Source: Acidimicrobiales bacterium AG-414-N20
GTDB lineage: Bacteria; Actinomycetota; Acidimicrobiia; Acidimicrobiales; MedAcidi-G1
Reading direction: 5' to 3'
DNA: 45,259 bases
NCBI GenBank assembly: GCA_003214465.1
Contig: QCLO01000012.1
Span: 1 to 45,259 of the forward strand
Under the pieces are notes generated by a model. The model saw nothing but the letters and a program-made list of their open reading frames with translations. It had not been told where the DNA came from and ran no database searches. The stretch's first letter is position 1; each line of letters starts with the position of its first letter. Position numbers and translations under genes: made by a program. Of this stretch, positions 8,991-16,523 are shown in pieces.

Positions 8991-10280
8991 ATGGATGAAC
9001 ATCATGTAATAATTTCAGCTGACAGTCACTGTGGAGCAGATCTTCGCCAATATAAAGATTATTTAGAGGTTAAATTTCATAATGAATTTGATGAGTGGGC
9101 GAATGTAATTGAAGCTGATCAAATCAAAATGGATGAACTATATGCAGGTTTAGAAAAATCGCCTCGAAATGTTGGAATCGGCGGAGATCCCGAACTTGAT
9201 GCAGATCGTAATTTTTCAAGCTCCCGTCGTTTAAAAGAGCAAGAAGATGATGGTGTCGTAGCTACGGTACTTTTTCCTAACACCACGCCGCCTTTTGCAC
9301 CCCCCGCAGCTAGCCCTTTTGAAGCTCCTCCTTATAGTGATGATTTTGAAAAAAGATGGGCGGGTTTAAGAGCGCACAATCGGTGGTTGGCTGACTTTGT
9401 TTCTGAAGCACCAGAAAGACGTGCAGGAGTAGCGCAGATTTTCCTTGGCGACGTTGAAGGTTCAGTAGAAGAAATCGAATGGGCATTTGACCACGGTTTA
9501 CGGGGAGGGATTTTGGTTCCTGGGGCTCCTCCAGATTCACCGTTTGAGCCCTTATATTCGCCAAGCTATGAACCGATATGGTCTGCCGCAGCAGATTTTG
9601 AAATGCCTTTGAACCATCATGCTGGAGGAGCAACGCCGGATTTTGGGTCTTATTTTCCTGCTTCATTAGCTGTTTTTATGATTGAAGTTACATGGTGGAG
9701 TCAAAGAGCTCTTTGGCATTTGATGTTTAGTGGGGTTTTTGAACGACATGCAAACTTACAGTTCGTTAATACTGAAACTGGAACTGCGTGGTTGCCTGAC
9801 ACATTAGAAAAACTTGATTCCTTCTACGAACGAATGAAATATGGAAAATATGGTTCGGAAACTATTTTTGGGGGGATGGCGGTCGAGCAATTATCACTAA
9901 AACCTAGTGAGTATTGGCAAAGACAATGTCACATCGGGGCTAGTTTTCTAAGGCCAACTGAGGCTCACTTATGCAAGGAAATTGGTATTGATAAAATTAT
10001 GTGGGGATCAGATTATCCACATACGGAAGGTTCGTATCCTTACACGCGTGACCATCTTCGGTTAACTTTTGCCGATTTCTCTTCAGAAGACGCAACACAG
10101 ATCTTGACTGAGAATGCTGCCCGCTTGTACAAGTTTAATGTTGACGCATTACGACCTTTAGCTGAAAAAATTTGCCCGACGAAAGCTGAAGTAGCAACTC
10201 CAATAAATTATGCAGAGATATCGGAAGATGCAAAAGGCTGTCCCGGCATGAATCCTTTGAATCAGGTACAAAAAGTATGA
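8991..10280 (+). CDS. Amidohydrolase-2 family metal-dependent hydrolase, copy 2
   Basis: Second TIM-barrel amidohydrolase, 429 aa, related to the preceding gene: SADSHCG at the N-terminus, RAHNRWLADF mid-N, PLNHHAGGATPDF in the middle and MWGSDYPHTEGSYP near residue 340. These are the same landmarks in the same order as in copy 1, but general identity looks moderate, so the pair arose by an old duplication. Start ATG 8991 follows AAGGA. The stop overlaps the SDR start by 4 nt. The family covers hydrolases and decarboxylases; its role here is probably a step in breaking down the compound carried by the Liv-type importer. Confidence 0.88.
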   Translation: MDEHHVIISADSHCGADLRQYKDYLEVKFHNEFDEWANVIEADQIKMDELYAGLEKSPRNVGIGGDPELDADRNFSSSRRLKEQEDDGVVATVLFPNTTPPFAPPAASPFEAPPYSDDFEKRWAGLRAHNRWLADFVSEAPERRAGVAQIFLGDVEGSVEEIEWAFDHGLRGGILVPGAPPDSPFEPLYSPSYEPIWSAAADFEMPLNHHAGGATPDFGSYFPASLAVFMIEVTWWSQRALWHLMFSGVFERHANLQFVNTETGTAWLPDTLEKLDSFYERMKYGKYGSETIFGGMAVEQLSLKPSEYWQRQCHIGASFLRPTEAHLCKEIGIDKIMWGSDYPHTEGSYPYTRDHLRLTFADFSSEDATQILTENAARLYKFNVDALRPLAEKICPTKAEVATPINYAEISEDAKGCPGMNPLNQVQKV

Positions 10281-11167
10281 CTTTGAAACCATTGGAACTT
10301 AAAAACGAAATAGCTGTTGTTACAGGTGGAGCAAACGGAATAGGAAAAGGAATCGTAAAGGCTCTCCTTGAAGAAGAAATGAAAGTAGTGATCGCTGATA
10401 TAGAGCAGTCAGTACTTGATGCAACAGTAGAGGAGTTTTCAAGTTTCGGTGATGTTTCTGGTTTCGCGACTGATGTAAGTGATCCTGTTTCAGTTGAATC
10501 ATTAGCAGATCATGTTTTTTCAACTTTTGGAAAATGTACCTTGTTGTTTAATAACGCGGGAGTTGGTTCGGGAGGTGGTGGAAAAGCATGGGATCATGAG
10601 CCAAATGATTGGAAATGGTGTTTTGGTGTAAATGTTTTCGGAATGTCTAATGGCGTGATGGCTTTTGTTCCTAGAATGCTTGAATCCGGCCAACCTGGCC
10701 ATGTGATTAATACTTCTTCAGGTGATGGTGGTTTTGCACCGGTTCCGATGGCTTCGATTTATGCATCAAGTAAAGCTGCTGTCAGTTGTTTTACTGAAGC
10801 TTTGCAACATCAACTTGTTTTGGAAGATAAAGACATAGGAGCGTCTGTTTTTTATCCGTCTGGTGGTCTTATGAATACAGGTCTTTTTAATTCACAGAGA
10901 AATCGACCAAGTGAATTGGAAAGAGTTAAAAATCCTGCCAAACGCAAACCAATGACTTTTGAAGAATTAAAAAATATGCTTGAACAGTCGGGGCGCGAGA
11001 TAAAAGTGGCAGATCTTGATGAACTAGGCAGATTCGTAGTTAAGAGTGTTATTAGAAGACAATACATAATTGCTAAAGATCTAGAAGAAACCGTTCAGTT
11101 GCTTCACCGCAGAGCTGACGCGATAGAACGTTTTGAAGTCCCACCTCATCATGAAATGGGAATTTGA
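10277..11167 (+). CDS. Short-chain dehydrogenase/reductase
   Basis: Classical SDR, 296 aa. The nucleotide-binding motif TGGANGIG is at residues 16-23, NNAG at 92-95, the catalytic Ser in NTSSGDG (about 147) and YASSK with Tyr162 and Lys166. The NAD(P) preference is not certain, but an acidic residue after the second strand (IADIEQ) favours NAD(H). Its ATG overlaps the amidohydrolase stop by 4 nt, so it is the last coupled gene of the catabolic cluster. It would oxidise or reduce an alcohol/ketone intermediate. The gene ends 15 nt before a tRNA encoded on the other strand. Confidence 0.9.
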   Translation: MTLKPLELKNEIAVVTGGANGIGKGIVKALLEEEMKVVIADIEQSVLDATVEEFSSFGDVSGFATDVSDPVSVESLADHVFSTFGKCTLLFNNAGVGSGGGGKAWDHEPNDWKWCFGVNVFGMSNGVMAFVPRMLESGQPGHVINTSSGDGGFAPVPMASIYASSKAAVSCFTEALQHQLVLEDKDIGASVFYPSGGLMNTGLFNSQRNRPSELERVKNPAKRKPMTFEELKNMLEQSGREIKVADLDELGRFVVKSVIRRQYIIAKDLEETVQLLHRRADAIERFEVPPHHEMGI

Positions 11168-11181
11168 TATTTTATAAAAAT

Positions 11182-11271
11182 TGGCGGAAGGTGTGGGATT
11201 CGAACCCACGGTGACCCGGAGGCCACAACGGCTTTCGAGGCCGCCCCATTCGTCCGCTCTGGCAACCTTCC
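11182..11271 (-). tRNA. tRNA-Ser(CGA), with encoded CCA
   Basis: On the minus strand a 7-bp acceptor stem GGAAGGT/ACCTTCC, an anticodon loop CTCGAAA with anticodon CGA, a long variable arm (GTGGCCTCCGGGTCACC) and T-arm GTGGGTTCGAATCCCAC give a class II serine tRNA. Discriminator G and CCA are encoded. It converges with the SDR gene. Confidence 0.95.
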
Positions 11272-11311
11272 TTAGCTCATTGATGGTACTACGGTTACAG
11301 ATTTACCGAGT

Positions 11312-11761
11312 TTATTGGCGATTAACATTAAAGAAATCACTCATAAGTTTTGAACATTCTAATGATCTGACTTCTCCGATAATTTCTACTTGATGATTGA
11401 GGCGAGGATCGACACCGAAATTGTAGAGAGATCCCAAAGATCCAGCTTCTACACTCGGTGCTCCCCAAATTACTTTTTTTATACGAGATGCCCAAATTGC
11501 ACCTGCGCACATAGGACAGGGTTCAAGTGTTACAACTAGGGTAGCTTCTTCAAGTCTCCAACTTTTCTCTAATTTTACAGCATCTCGTATAGTCAGAATT
11601 TCTGCGTGTGCAGTTGGATCGTTTGTTGTTTCCCTTTCGTTATGCCGACTAGCAACAATTCGTCCACCCATTTCAATAATTGCACCCACAGGAACCTCTC
11701 CAGCATTTTTTGCAGACAGTGCTTCTTGAATGGCAAGTTCCATTAATTCATCATTTGTCAT
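11312..11761 (-). CDS. tadA: tRNA-specific adenosine deaminase TadA
   Basis: Zinc deaminase that converts adenosine-34 to inosine in tRNA-Arg(ACG). From ATG at 11761 it is 149 aa with the catalytic HAE at residues 52-54 and PCPMC at 81-85, and the family opening AIQEALSA. The frame is open for 12 more codons upstream without a good start, and the Met at 11761 matches the family N-terminus. A TATCGT box ends 6 nt before the ATG, suggesting leaderless transcription. It lies between two serine tRNAs pointing in opposite directions, a neighbourhood close to dnaX/recR in many bacteria. Confidence 0.93.
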   Translation of the reverse strand: MTNDELMELAIQEALSAKNAGEVPVGAIIEMGGRIVASRHNERETTNDPTAHAEILTIRDAVKLEKSWRLEEATLVVTLEPCPMCAGAIWASRIKKVIWGAPSVEAGSLGSLYNFGVDPRLNHQVEIIGEVRSLECSKLMSDFFNVNRQ

Positions 11762-11797
11762 ATGCGCACGATAACTCCTTTTATAATTTTGCAACAA
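11762..11797 (-). promoter_or_regulatory. Putative leaderless promoter of tadA
   Basis: Read on the minus strand: TTGTTG (11797-11792), 18-nt spacer, TATCGT (11773-11768), then 6 nt to ATG. The spacing would put the transcript start at or within a base or two of the start codon. Confidence 0.5.
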
Positions 11798-11870
11798 AGA
11801 CTCTTTTAAGAAATTTTTTTAACTGACAAAAAGTCGGCGATATCCTTAAGTTAGATTCATTTTGAATCTT

Positions 11871-11960
11871 GGAAGGTTGCGAGAGTGGACGATTCGGTCA
11901 CCTTGGAAAGGTGATGTGGCCTCCGGGTCACCATGGGTTCGAATCCCATACCTTCCTCCA
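11871..11960 (+). tRNA. tRNA-Ser(GGA), with encoded CCA
   Basis: Acceptor GGAAGGT/ACCTTCC, anticodon stem-loop TCACC-TTGGAAA-GGTGA with anticodon GGA, the same variable arm as the CGA tRNA and T-arm ATGGGTTCGAATCCCAT, then CCA. The discriminator base reads T where serine tRNAs normally have G, an oddity worth confirming. A small inverted repeat (GATTCATTTTGAATC) sits just upstream. Confidence 0.94.
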
Positions 11961-12018
11961 GTTCTAAAAAATCAAATTAGGTCTATATGATTTTTTGTGT
12001 GTATATTTATCTCGTTTC

Positions 12019-12054
12019 TTACGAAGACACAGTCTCCTACTAGGCTTCGGTTCG
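12019..12054 (+). promoter_or_regulatory. Putative near-leaderless promoter of dnaX
   Basis: TTACGA (12019-12024), 16-nt spacer and TAGGCT (12041-12046), with 8 nt to the ATG at 12055. No ribosome-binding site is present, which fits a leaderless or nearly leaderless transcript. Confidence 0.45.
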
Positions 12055-13746
12055 ATGGAATTCACATCTTTGTATCGCCGTTATAGGCCTGGTTGTTTTG
12101 CTGACATGAAAGGTCAAGGTCATGTAGTGGCTGCTTTGCAAAATGCAGTAAAACAAGACCGTGTTTTTCATGCTTATCTATTAAGTGGGCCTAGAGGAAC
12201 AGGTAAAACAACCGCAGCTCGGATTCTGGCAAAAGCATTAAATTGTGAACAGATTCAGGACGGCGAACCATGTTGTAAATGTGATTCATGTTTATCTATT
12301 GATAAAGGTATTTCTTTTGACTTGCATGAATTGGATGCAGCCTCTAATAACAAAGTAGATGACATTCGCGATTTATTGTCAAAGGTGGCTTTGGGTACAC
12401 CCGGTAGAACAAAGGTGTATCTCTTAGATGAGGTACACATGCTCACTTCTGGAGCGGAAAATGCATTGTTGAAAACATTAGAAGAACCGCCGGATCACGT
12501 TATTTTTGTGATGGCAACAACTGAACCGCATAAAGTTGTAGAAACTATAAGAAGTCGATCACAACATTTAGAACTTAACTTGCTGTCAGCGGAGCAACTT
12601 CGAGAATTGCTTGAAGAAATTACACAAGATGCTGGTTTGGAGGTTGGTGATGAAGGTCTCATCCAAGCGATTCGCGAAGCTAAAGGGTCAGCACGCGATG
12701 CGCTTTCTGCACTTGACAAAATAGTTGCTGGGGGGTCAAGTGTTCAAGGAAGTTTTATTGATGACTTATTAGATGGAATAGCCGCAAGTGATTCTAAAAA
12801 GTTACTTAAAGTAATTAACGAAGCTATCGGAACCGGTAAAGAGCCCAGACTTGTTGGAGAGAATTTATTGTCTTCTTTAAGAGAAGCTTTTTTATTCTCG
12901 ATGGGAGTGCCGTTAGAAGGTTTAACTGATGAAGAAAAAGAAAAAATCAATAAATTTTCTAAGCAAGTCACTCCTGCTTTGATTACACGATCATTGGAAA
13001 TATTAGGACTTTCTCTTGTTGACATGAGGAGGTCACCAGATCCCCGTGTTGATCTTGAAGTCGCACTGGTCAAAATTTCATCTAATCAAACTTCATCAGA
13101 TTCTTCCACATTAGATTCATTGGAATCCAGAGTGACGCTGTTGGAGGAAACAATTAGAGATTTGAAGTTAACTAATAGTACAAGAGAAAAAAAAGGCAAT
13201 TCTCAGGCAGTTTCTGATCAGACTGAAGAATTAGGTAAAAAAACTTTAGAAGCTGAATCACTACAAAATAATTTGGGTAATAACGAGAGTGAATTGTCAA
13301 AAAGTGTTTCAAAAGTAGATGTTGAAAAAAAAGGTATTCCAACTAAACAACAGTTTGTCGATTCCTGGGGAGAAGAGCTGTTGCCCAAACTCTCAAAGAA
13401 AGCAAGGGCTAGATTTTCAGCAGGTAGACCAGTTTCGGTTGATGATAACGGTGTGACAATAGCCTTACCGAATGAACCACACCTCAGACGTTGTAGTGAG
13501 TTATTAGGTGAGTTGGAAACGGCCATTAAGAATACATTTGGTGTCTTAGTGCCAGTTCTACTTGCAGTTGATGATCAATCATTATCTTCGCTTTCACCAC
13601 CGAATCCTGTAAAACCTCCAACACCAGTAAATAATGATGAAGATCTAGATCTATCTGATTTGGTTGAGGCAGATCCTAATTCCGGTTCAGCTGTTGAAAG
13701 ACTTTCACAAGCTTTTCCTGGTGCAGAAATAGTTGAATCAGAATAG
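12055..13746 (+). CDS. dnaX: DNA polymerase III subunit tau/gamma
   Basis: Clamp-loader ATPase of the replisome. From ATG 12055 (563 aa) it has the conserved opening SLYRRYRP, Walker A GPRGTGKTT (45-53), a zinc-binding cysteine group (C64, C73/C74, C76, C79), Walker B LLDEVH (123-128) and a long, variable, Glu/Ser-rich region before a C-terminal domain. The open frame extends 20 codons upstream from a TTG, but the family start is at 12055. At codons 378-380 the mRNA reads GAA AAA AAA, a slippery A-run followed by a potential hairpin, so a short gamma form of about 387 aa may be made (see findings). recR follows after 23 nt. Confidence 0.95.
   Translation: MEFTSLYRRYRPGCFADMKGQGHVVAALQNAVKQDRVFHAYLLSGPRGTGKTTAARILAKALNCEQIQDGEPCCKCDSCLSIDKGISFDLHELDAASNNKVDDIRDLLSKVALGTPGRTKVYLLDEVHMLTSGAENALLKTLEEPPDHVIFVMATTEPHKVVETIRSRSQHLELNLLSAEQLRELLEEITQDAGLEVGDEGLIQAIREAKGSARDALSALDKIVAGGSSVQGSFIDDLLDGIAASDSKKLLKVINEAIGTGKEPRLVGENLLSSLREAFLFSMGVPLEGLTDEEKEKINKFSKQVTPALITRSLEILGLSLVDMRRSPDPRVDLEVALVKISSNQTSSDSSTLDSLESRVTLLEETIRDLKLTNSTREKKGNSQAVSDQTEELGKKTLEAESLQNNLGNNESELSKSVSKVDVEKKGIPTKQQFVDSWGEELLPKLSKKARARFSAGRPVSVDDNGVTIALPNEPHLRRCSELLGELETAIKNTFGVLVPVLLAVDDQSLSSLSPPNPVKPPTPVNNDEDLDLSDLVEADPNSGSAVERLSQAFPGAEIVESE
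13188..13232 (+). promoter_or_regulatory. Candidate programmed -1 frameshift site in dnaX
   Basis: Slippery heptamer A-AAA-AAA at 13188-13194 in the correct phase (GAA AAA AAA). After a -1 slip the frame reads seven codons to TGA at 13215-13217. Arms AATTCTCAG (13198-13206) and CTGAAGAATT (13223-13232) can pair with one bulge, starting 3 nt after the heptamer. Confidence 0.55.
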
Positions 13747-13769
13747 GACTATTTTAGAAATGGTATTTT

Positions 13770-14384
13770 ATGTACATTGATGCTGTAGAAGAAGTCATTG
13801 ACGCTCTGGGTCGATTACCAGGTATTGGACCAAAATCAGCTCAAAGAATTACTTTTCATTTGATGCGTCTTCCTGTTGAAGATATAGAACTTTTAACAAG
13901 TGCGATTTCATTAATGAAAGAGAAGATTAGATTTTGCGATTCTTGTTTCAATATTTCTGAACAAGAACTATGTCCTATTTGTAAAGATGGCCAGCGTGAT
14001 AAAGGAATGTTATGCGTGGTTGAAGAGCCAAAAGATATTATCGCTTTAGAGAAAACAGCAGAATTTAGAGGTAAGTATCACGTTTTGGGCGGTTCTATAA
14101 GCCCTATTGACGGTATCGGACCTGAGCAGTTAAAAGTTGCGGAACTTCTTCGACGAATTGAACCTGAAAGAATTGAAGAGGTTATTATCGCGATGAATCC
14201 CAATATTGAAGGCGAAGCAACCGCTATATACATTGCTCGCTTGCTTGAACCGCTGGGTGTAAAAGTGACAAAAATAGCCAGTGGATTACCTGTTGGAGGA
14301 GATTTGGAATACGCCGACGAATTGACTTTGGGAAGAGCATTAGTGGGACGTCATCCAGTTAATGAAGAATATAAAAACGTTTAA
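13770..14384 (+). CDS. recR: Recombination mediator protein RecR
   Basis: RecFOR pathway protein that helps load RecA at gapped DNA. At 204 aa it matches the family (about 200 aa): helix-hairpin-helix RLPGIGPKSAQR near residue 15, a C4 zinc finger CDSC...CPIC at about residues 55-70, and a Toprim domain with VVEEPKDI and the conserved GEATAIYIARLL near residue 150. The start at 13770 is the only in-frame ATG fitting the family. It lies 23 nt after dnaX; the nucleoid protein gene ybaB that often separates dnaX and recR is absent here. Two hairpins follow. Confidence 0.95.
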   Translation: MYIDAVEEVIDALGRLPGIGPKSAQRITFHLMRLPVEDIELLTSAISLMKEKIRFCDSCFNISEQELCPICKDGQRDKGMLCVVEEPKDIIALEKTAEFRGKYHVLGGSISPIDGIGPEQLKVAELLRRIEPERIEEVIIAMNPNIEGEATAIYIARLLEPLGVKVTKIASGLPVGGDLEYADELTLGRALVGRHPVNEEYKNV

Positions 14385-14390
14385 AATGAA

Positions 14391-14424
14391 CGCCTGCAAC
14401 TGGGAAGCTATCCAGTTGCAGGCG
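14391..14424 (+). terminator. Hairpin downstream of recR (first)
   Basis: A perfect 13-bp stem CGCCTGCAACTGG (14391-14403) with CCAGTTGCAGGCG (14412-14424) and an 8-nt loop, 7 nt after the recR stop. No clear T-run follows, so it may terminate weakly or protect the 3' end of the dnaX-recR mRNA. Confidence 0.7.
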
Positions 14425-14431
14425 CTCTAAA

Positions 14432-14455
14432 GTTGGGTGGAGGGAGTTTCCCAAC
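14432..14455 (+). terminator. Hairpin downstream of recR (second)
   Basis: GTTGGG (14432-14437) pairs with CCCAAC (14450-14455); an inner GGGA/TCCC pairing is an alternative. It lies 7 nt after the first hairpin. The rest of the gap to 14558 shows no other clear structure. Confidence 0.45.
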
Positions 14456-14558
14456 ACTTTACGATTACATTACAAGATTTACAAAAATATGACAAATTTG
14501 TTACGGAGTGCTTTAAAAAGGGGAAACATAAGTGGAAATTGTAACGGAGAAGTAAGTG

Positions 14559-14963
14559 ATGTTAAATCAAATTGATCATGTAGCAATAGCGGTGCACGAT
14601 TTAGAAGCAGCTATTGAATATTACGGTAGAGCTTTTGGGGCTGAAGTATGTCATCGTGAGATAGTAGAAAGAGATGCTGTAGAAGAAGCGTTAATTAAGG
14701 TTGGGGAGTCTTATATACAATTAACTACTGGCACTAGTCCAGAATCACCGATTTCTATTTTTTTAGATAAAAGAGGAGAAGGAATTCATCATATTGGTTA
14801 TCGCGTTGATGACTGCCAGAAGGCTTTAGACAGTTTGGTAGCAGCAGGTGGAAGAGCCATTGACGAAAAACCAAGACCTGGTTCACGAGGAACGACTGTT
14901 GCTTTTGTTCATCCAAAAGGATCTTTCGGCACCCTTATTGAACTAGTGCAAGAAAACTTCTAA
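14559..14963 (+). CDS. mce: Methylmalonyl-CoA epimerase
   Basis: Glyoxalase/VOC-fold enzyme that interconverts the two epimers of methylmalonyl-CoA, linking propionyl-CoA carboxylation to succinyl-CoA. From ATG 14559 it is 134 aa with the paired VOC modules: IDHVAIAVHDLEAAIEYY at the N-terminus, GIHHIGYRVDD at mid-length and the C-terminal GTLIELVQ with the metal-ligand Glu. An in-frame GTG lies one codon earlier; GGAGA stands about 9 nt before the ATG. The carboxylase beta subunit at 16524 is in the same neighbourhood, consistent with a methylmalonyl pathway. Confidence 0.9.
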   Translation: MLNQIDHVAIAVHDLEAAIEYYGRAFGAEVCHREIVERDAVEEALIKVGESYIQLTTGTSPESPISIFLDKRGEGIHHIGYRVDDCQKALDSLVAAGGRAIDEKPRPGSRGTTVAFVHPKGSFGTLIELVQENF

Positions 14964-14976
14964 GAATGAAAAAATA

Positions 14977-15849
14977 ATGGAAATTCACTTAGTCGATGGC
15001 ACTTATGAGTTGTTTCGACACCATTTTGCAGTTCCCTCACATATGACTTCAGAAGGTATAGAAGTTGCTGCAACGCGAGGAGTATTAGGGACATTAGTTC
15101 GTTTACTAGAAGATGGAGCTACTCATATTGGAGTTGCAACTGATCATGTAGTTGAGTCATTTAGAAATGATTTATTTGATGGTTATAAAACTGGAGAAGG
15201 AACTCCCCCAGAAATTATGTCTCAGTTTCCTCTAGTTGAAGCTTTAATTGAAGCAGCTGGGTTTATTACATTTCCCATGATTGAATTTGAGGCTGATGAT
15301 GCCTTGGCTTCGGCAGCTCGTATAGCTAAAGAAGATCCGTCAGTAAACAGAGTTCTAATATGTTCTCCTGATAAAGATTTAGCACAATGTGTTACAGATG
15401 ATGGAAGAGTTGTTCAATTCGATCGTAGGCAAGAATTAATTTATGACTCAGATGCTGTTAAAGAAAAGTTTGGAGTATCACCCACATCTATTCCAGATTT
15501 TCTTGCACTAGTCGGAGATTCAGCCGATGGCATACCTGGATTGCCGGGTTGGGGCGCAAAGTCTTCATCACTTTTATTGGCCCATTACGGAAAAATTGAA
15601 AAGATTCCCTTAGATCCAAATAAATGGGAAGTTCCAGTAAGAGGAGCGGTCAAACTTGCTGAAACGCTTTCACAGAATTTTAAGAAAGCACAACTATATA
15701 AAGATCTCACAATTCTACGAGACAACGTGCCGGTGATATCTAATGTTTCTGAACTTGAATGGTTTGCCCCCAAAGAACATTTCACTGATTTATGTAATCG
15801 ACTTGATGCTTCAAAATTGGCAGAGAGGCTCAAAAAACTTTCAAAGTAA
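14977..15849 (+). CDS. Stand-alone 5'-3' exonuclease (PolA N-terminal-domain/FEN-like)
   Basis: Flap/5'-3' exonuclease, 290 aa, corresponding to the N-terminal domain of DNA polymerase I but encoded alone. Metal-site and family motifs: LVDGTY near residue 5, EADD at 105-108, SPDKD at 130-134, and the helix-three-turn-helix block GDSADGIPGLPGWGAKSS at 180-197. The first Asp and the two acidic clusters needed for catalysis are present, so it should be active in RNA-primer or flap removal. It begins 13 nt after mce, probably co-transcribed. Free-standing forms are known in actinobacteria beside a full-length PolA. Confidence 0.9.
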   Translation: MEIHLVDGTYELFRHHFAVPSHMTSEGIEVAATRGVLGTLVRLLEDGATHIGVATDHVVESFRNDLFDGYKTGEGTPPEIMSQFPLVEALIEAAGFITFPMIEFEADDALASAARIAKEDPSVNRVLICSPDKDLAQCVTDDGRVVQFDRRQELIYDSDAVKEKFGVSPTSIPDFLALVGDSADGIPGLPGWGAKSSSLLLAHYGKIEKIPLDPNKWEVPVRGAVKLAETLSQNFKKAQLYKDLTILRDNVPVISNVSELEWFAPKEHFTDLCNRLDASKLAERLKKLSK

Positions 15850-15860
15850 AACGATTTTGT

Positions 15861-16439
15861 TCAAGGTTTTTTGAAATTTGAAATTATTTCTGAAACAGAA
15901 TCGTGCCGAGAAATAATTTCTCTGTCTTCTGGTTTAATAAAACCCGAAGACGTAATGTCATCAAGTAAATCTATAAAATTCAACCAGAAGCCATTGTTAT
16001 CTAATAGCATTACTCTCTTATATTTGTTGTGAAGTTTTAACTTGGTCCAAGTGGTAGATTCAAAAATTTCTTCAAGAGTTCCCAGTCCCCCCGGTAAAGC
16101 ACAAAAAGCGTCAGCTTTTTCATACATAGTTTTTTTCCGCTCATGCATTGATTCAACTATGACAAGTTCATCTAGTGAAGTGTGAGCCATTTCTGTTTCT
16201 AGAAGGTTTTTTGGCACAACTCCCATTACCCATCCATCATTTTCTAAAACGGCATCTGCTATCGAGCCCATCACGCCAATTCCACCACCGCCGTAAACTA
16301 AACCAATCTTGTTAAGAGCCAGAGCTTCACCTAATTCTTTTACAAGTTCATGAACTGTTTCGTCAGTACCCATGTATGCTCCGCAAAAAACTCCGAGCCA
16401 TTTATTGGGATAATTTTTATTATTCTCAGAATTATTCAT
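15861..16439 (-). CDS. LOG family protein (TIGR00730, nucleotide 5'-monophosphate phosphoribohydrolase-like)
   Basis: Rossmann-like LOG protein, 192 aa. It carries the diagnostic GGGGIGVMG (50-58) and PGGLGTLEE (116-124), with the catalytic Arg-Lys pair in MHERKKTM (101-102). Family members release free base from nucleoside monophosphates, including cytokinin-type substrates; in bacteria the natural role is often unclear. It converges with the exonuclease gene (11 nt apart) and is divergent from the carboxylase at 16524. A TAATAG box lies 7 nt before its start codon, consistent with the leaderless promoters seen elsewhere in the window. Confidence 0.9.
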   Translation of the reverse strand: MNNSENNKNYPNKWLGVFCGAYMGTDETVHELVKELGEALALNKIGLVYGGGGIGVMGSIADAVLENDGWVMGVVPKNLLETEMAHTSLDELVIVESMHERKKTMYEKADAFCALPGGLGTLEEIFESTTWTKLKLHNKYKRVMLLDNNGFWLNFIDLLDDITSSGFIKPEDREIISRHDSVSEIISNFKKP

Positions 16440-16511
16440 ATTTTTACTATTACTTTTATTTTGAATTGTTTAAAGTTGTCGACTACTTGATGCTATATCC
16501 CACATGCCGGT

Positions 16512-16523
16512 TAACCTTTTTGC
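16512..16523 (+). promoter_or_regulatory. -10 box of putative leaderless pccB promoter
   Basis: TAACCT at 16512-16517, then 6 nt to ATG 16524. A weak -35-like TTGATG (16487-16492) lies 19 nt upstream. No ribosome-binding site. Confidence 0.4.

Noticed and set aside
11181-11393. An open frame on the + strand starting MAEGVGFEPT
   Set aside because: It lies opposite tRNA-Ser(CGA) and reads the tRNA complement, a well-known false annotation.
11961-12054. Possible signal-recognition-particle RNA between tRNA-Ser and dnaX
   Set aside because: This is a common site for ffs, but the conserved GGAA-tetraloop domain is not present in these 94 bases.
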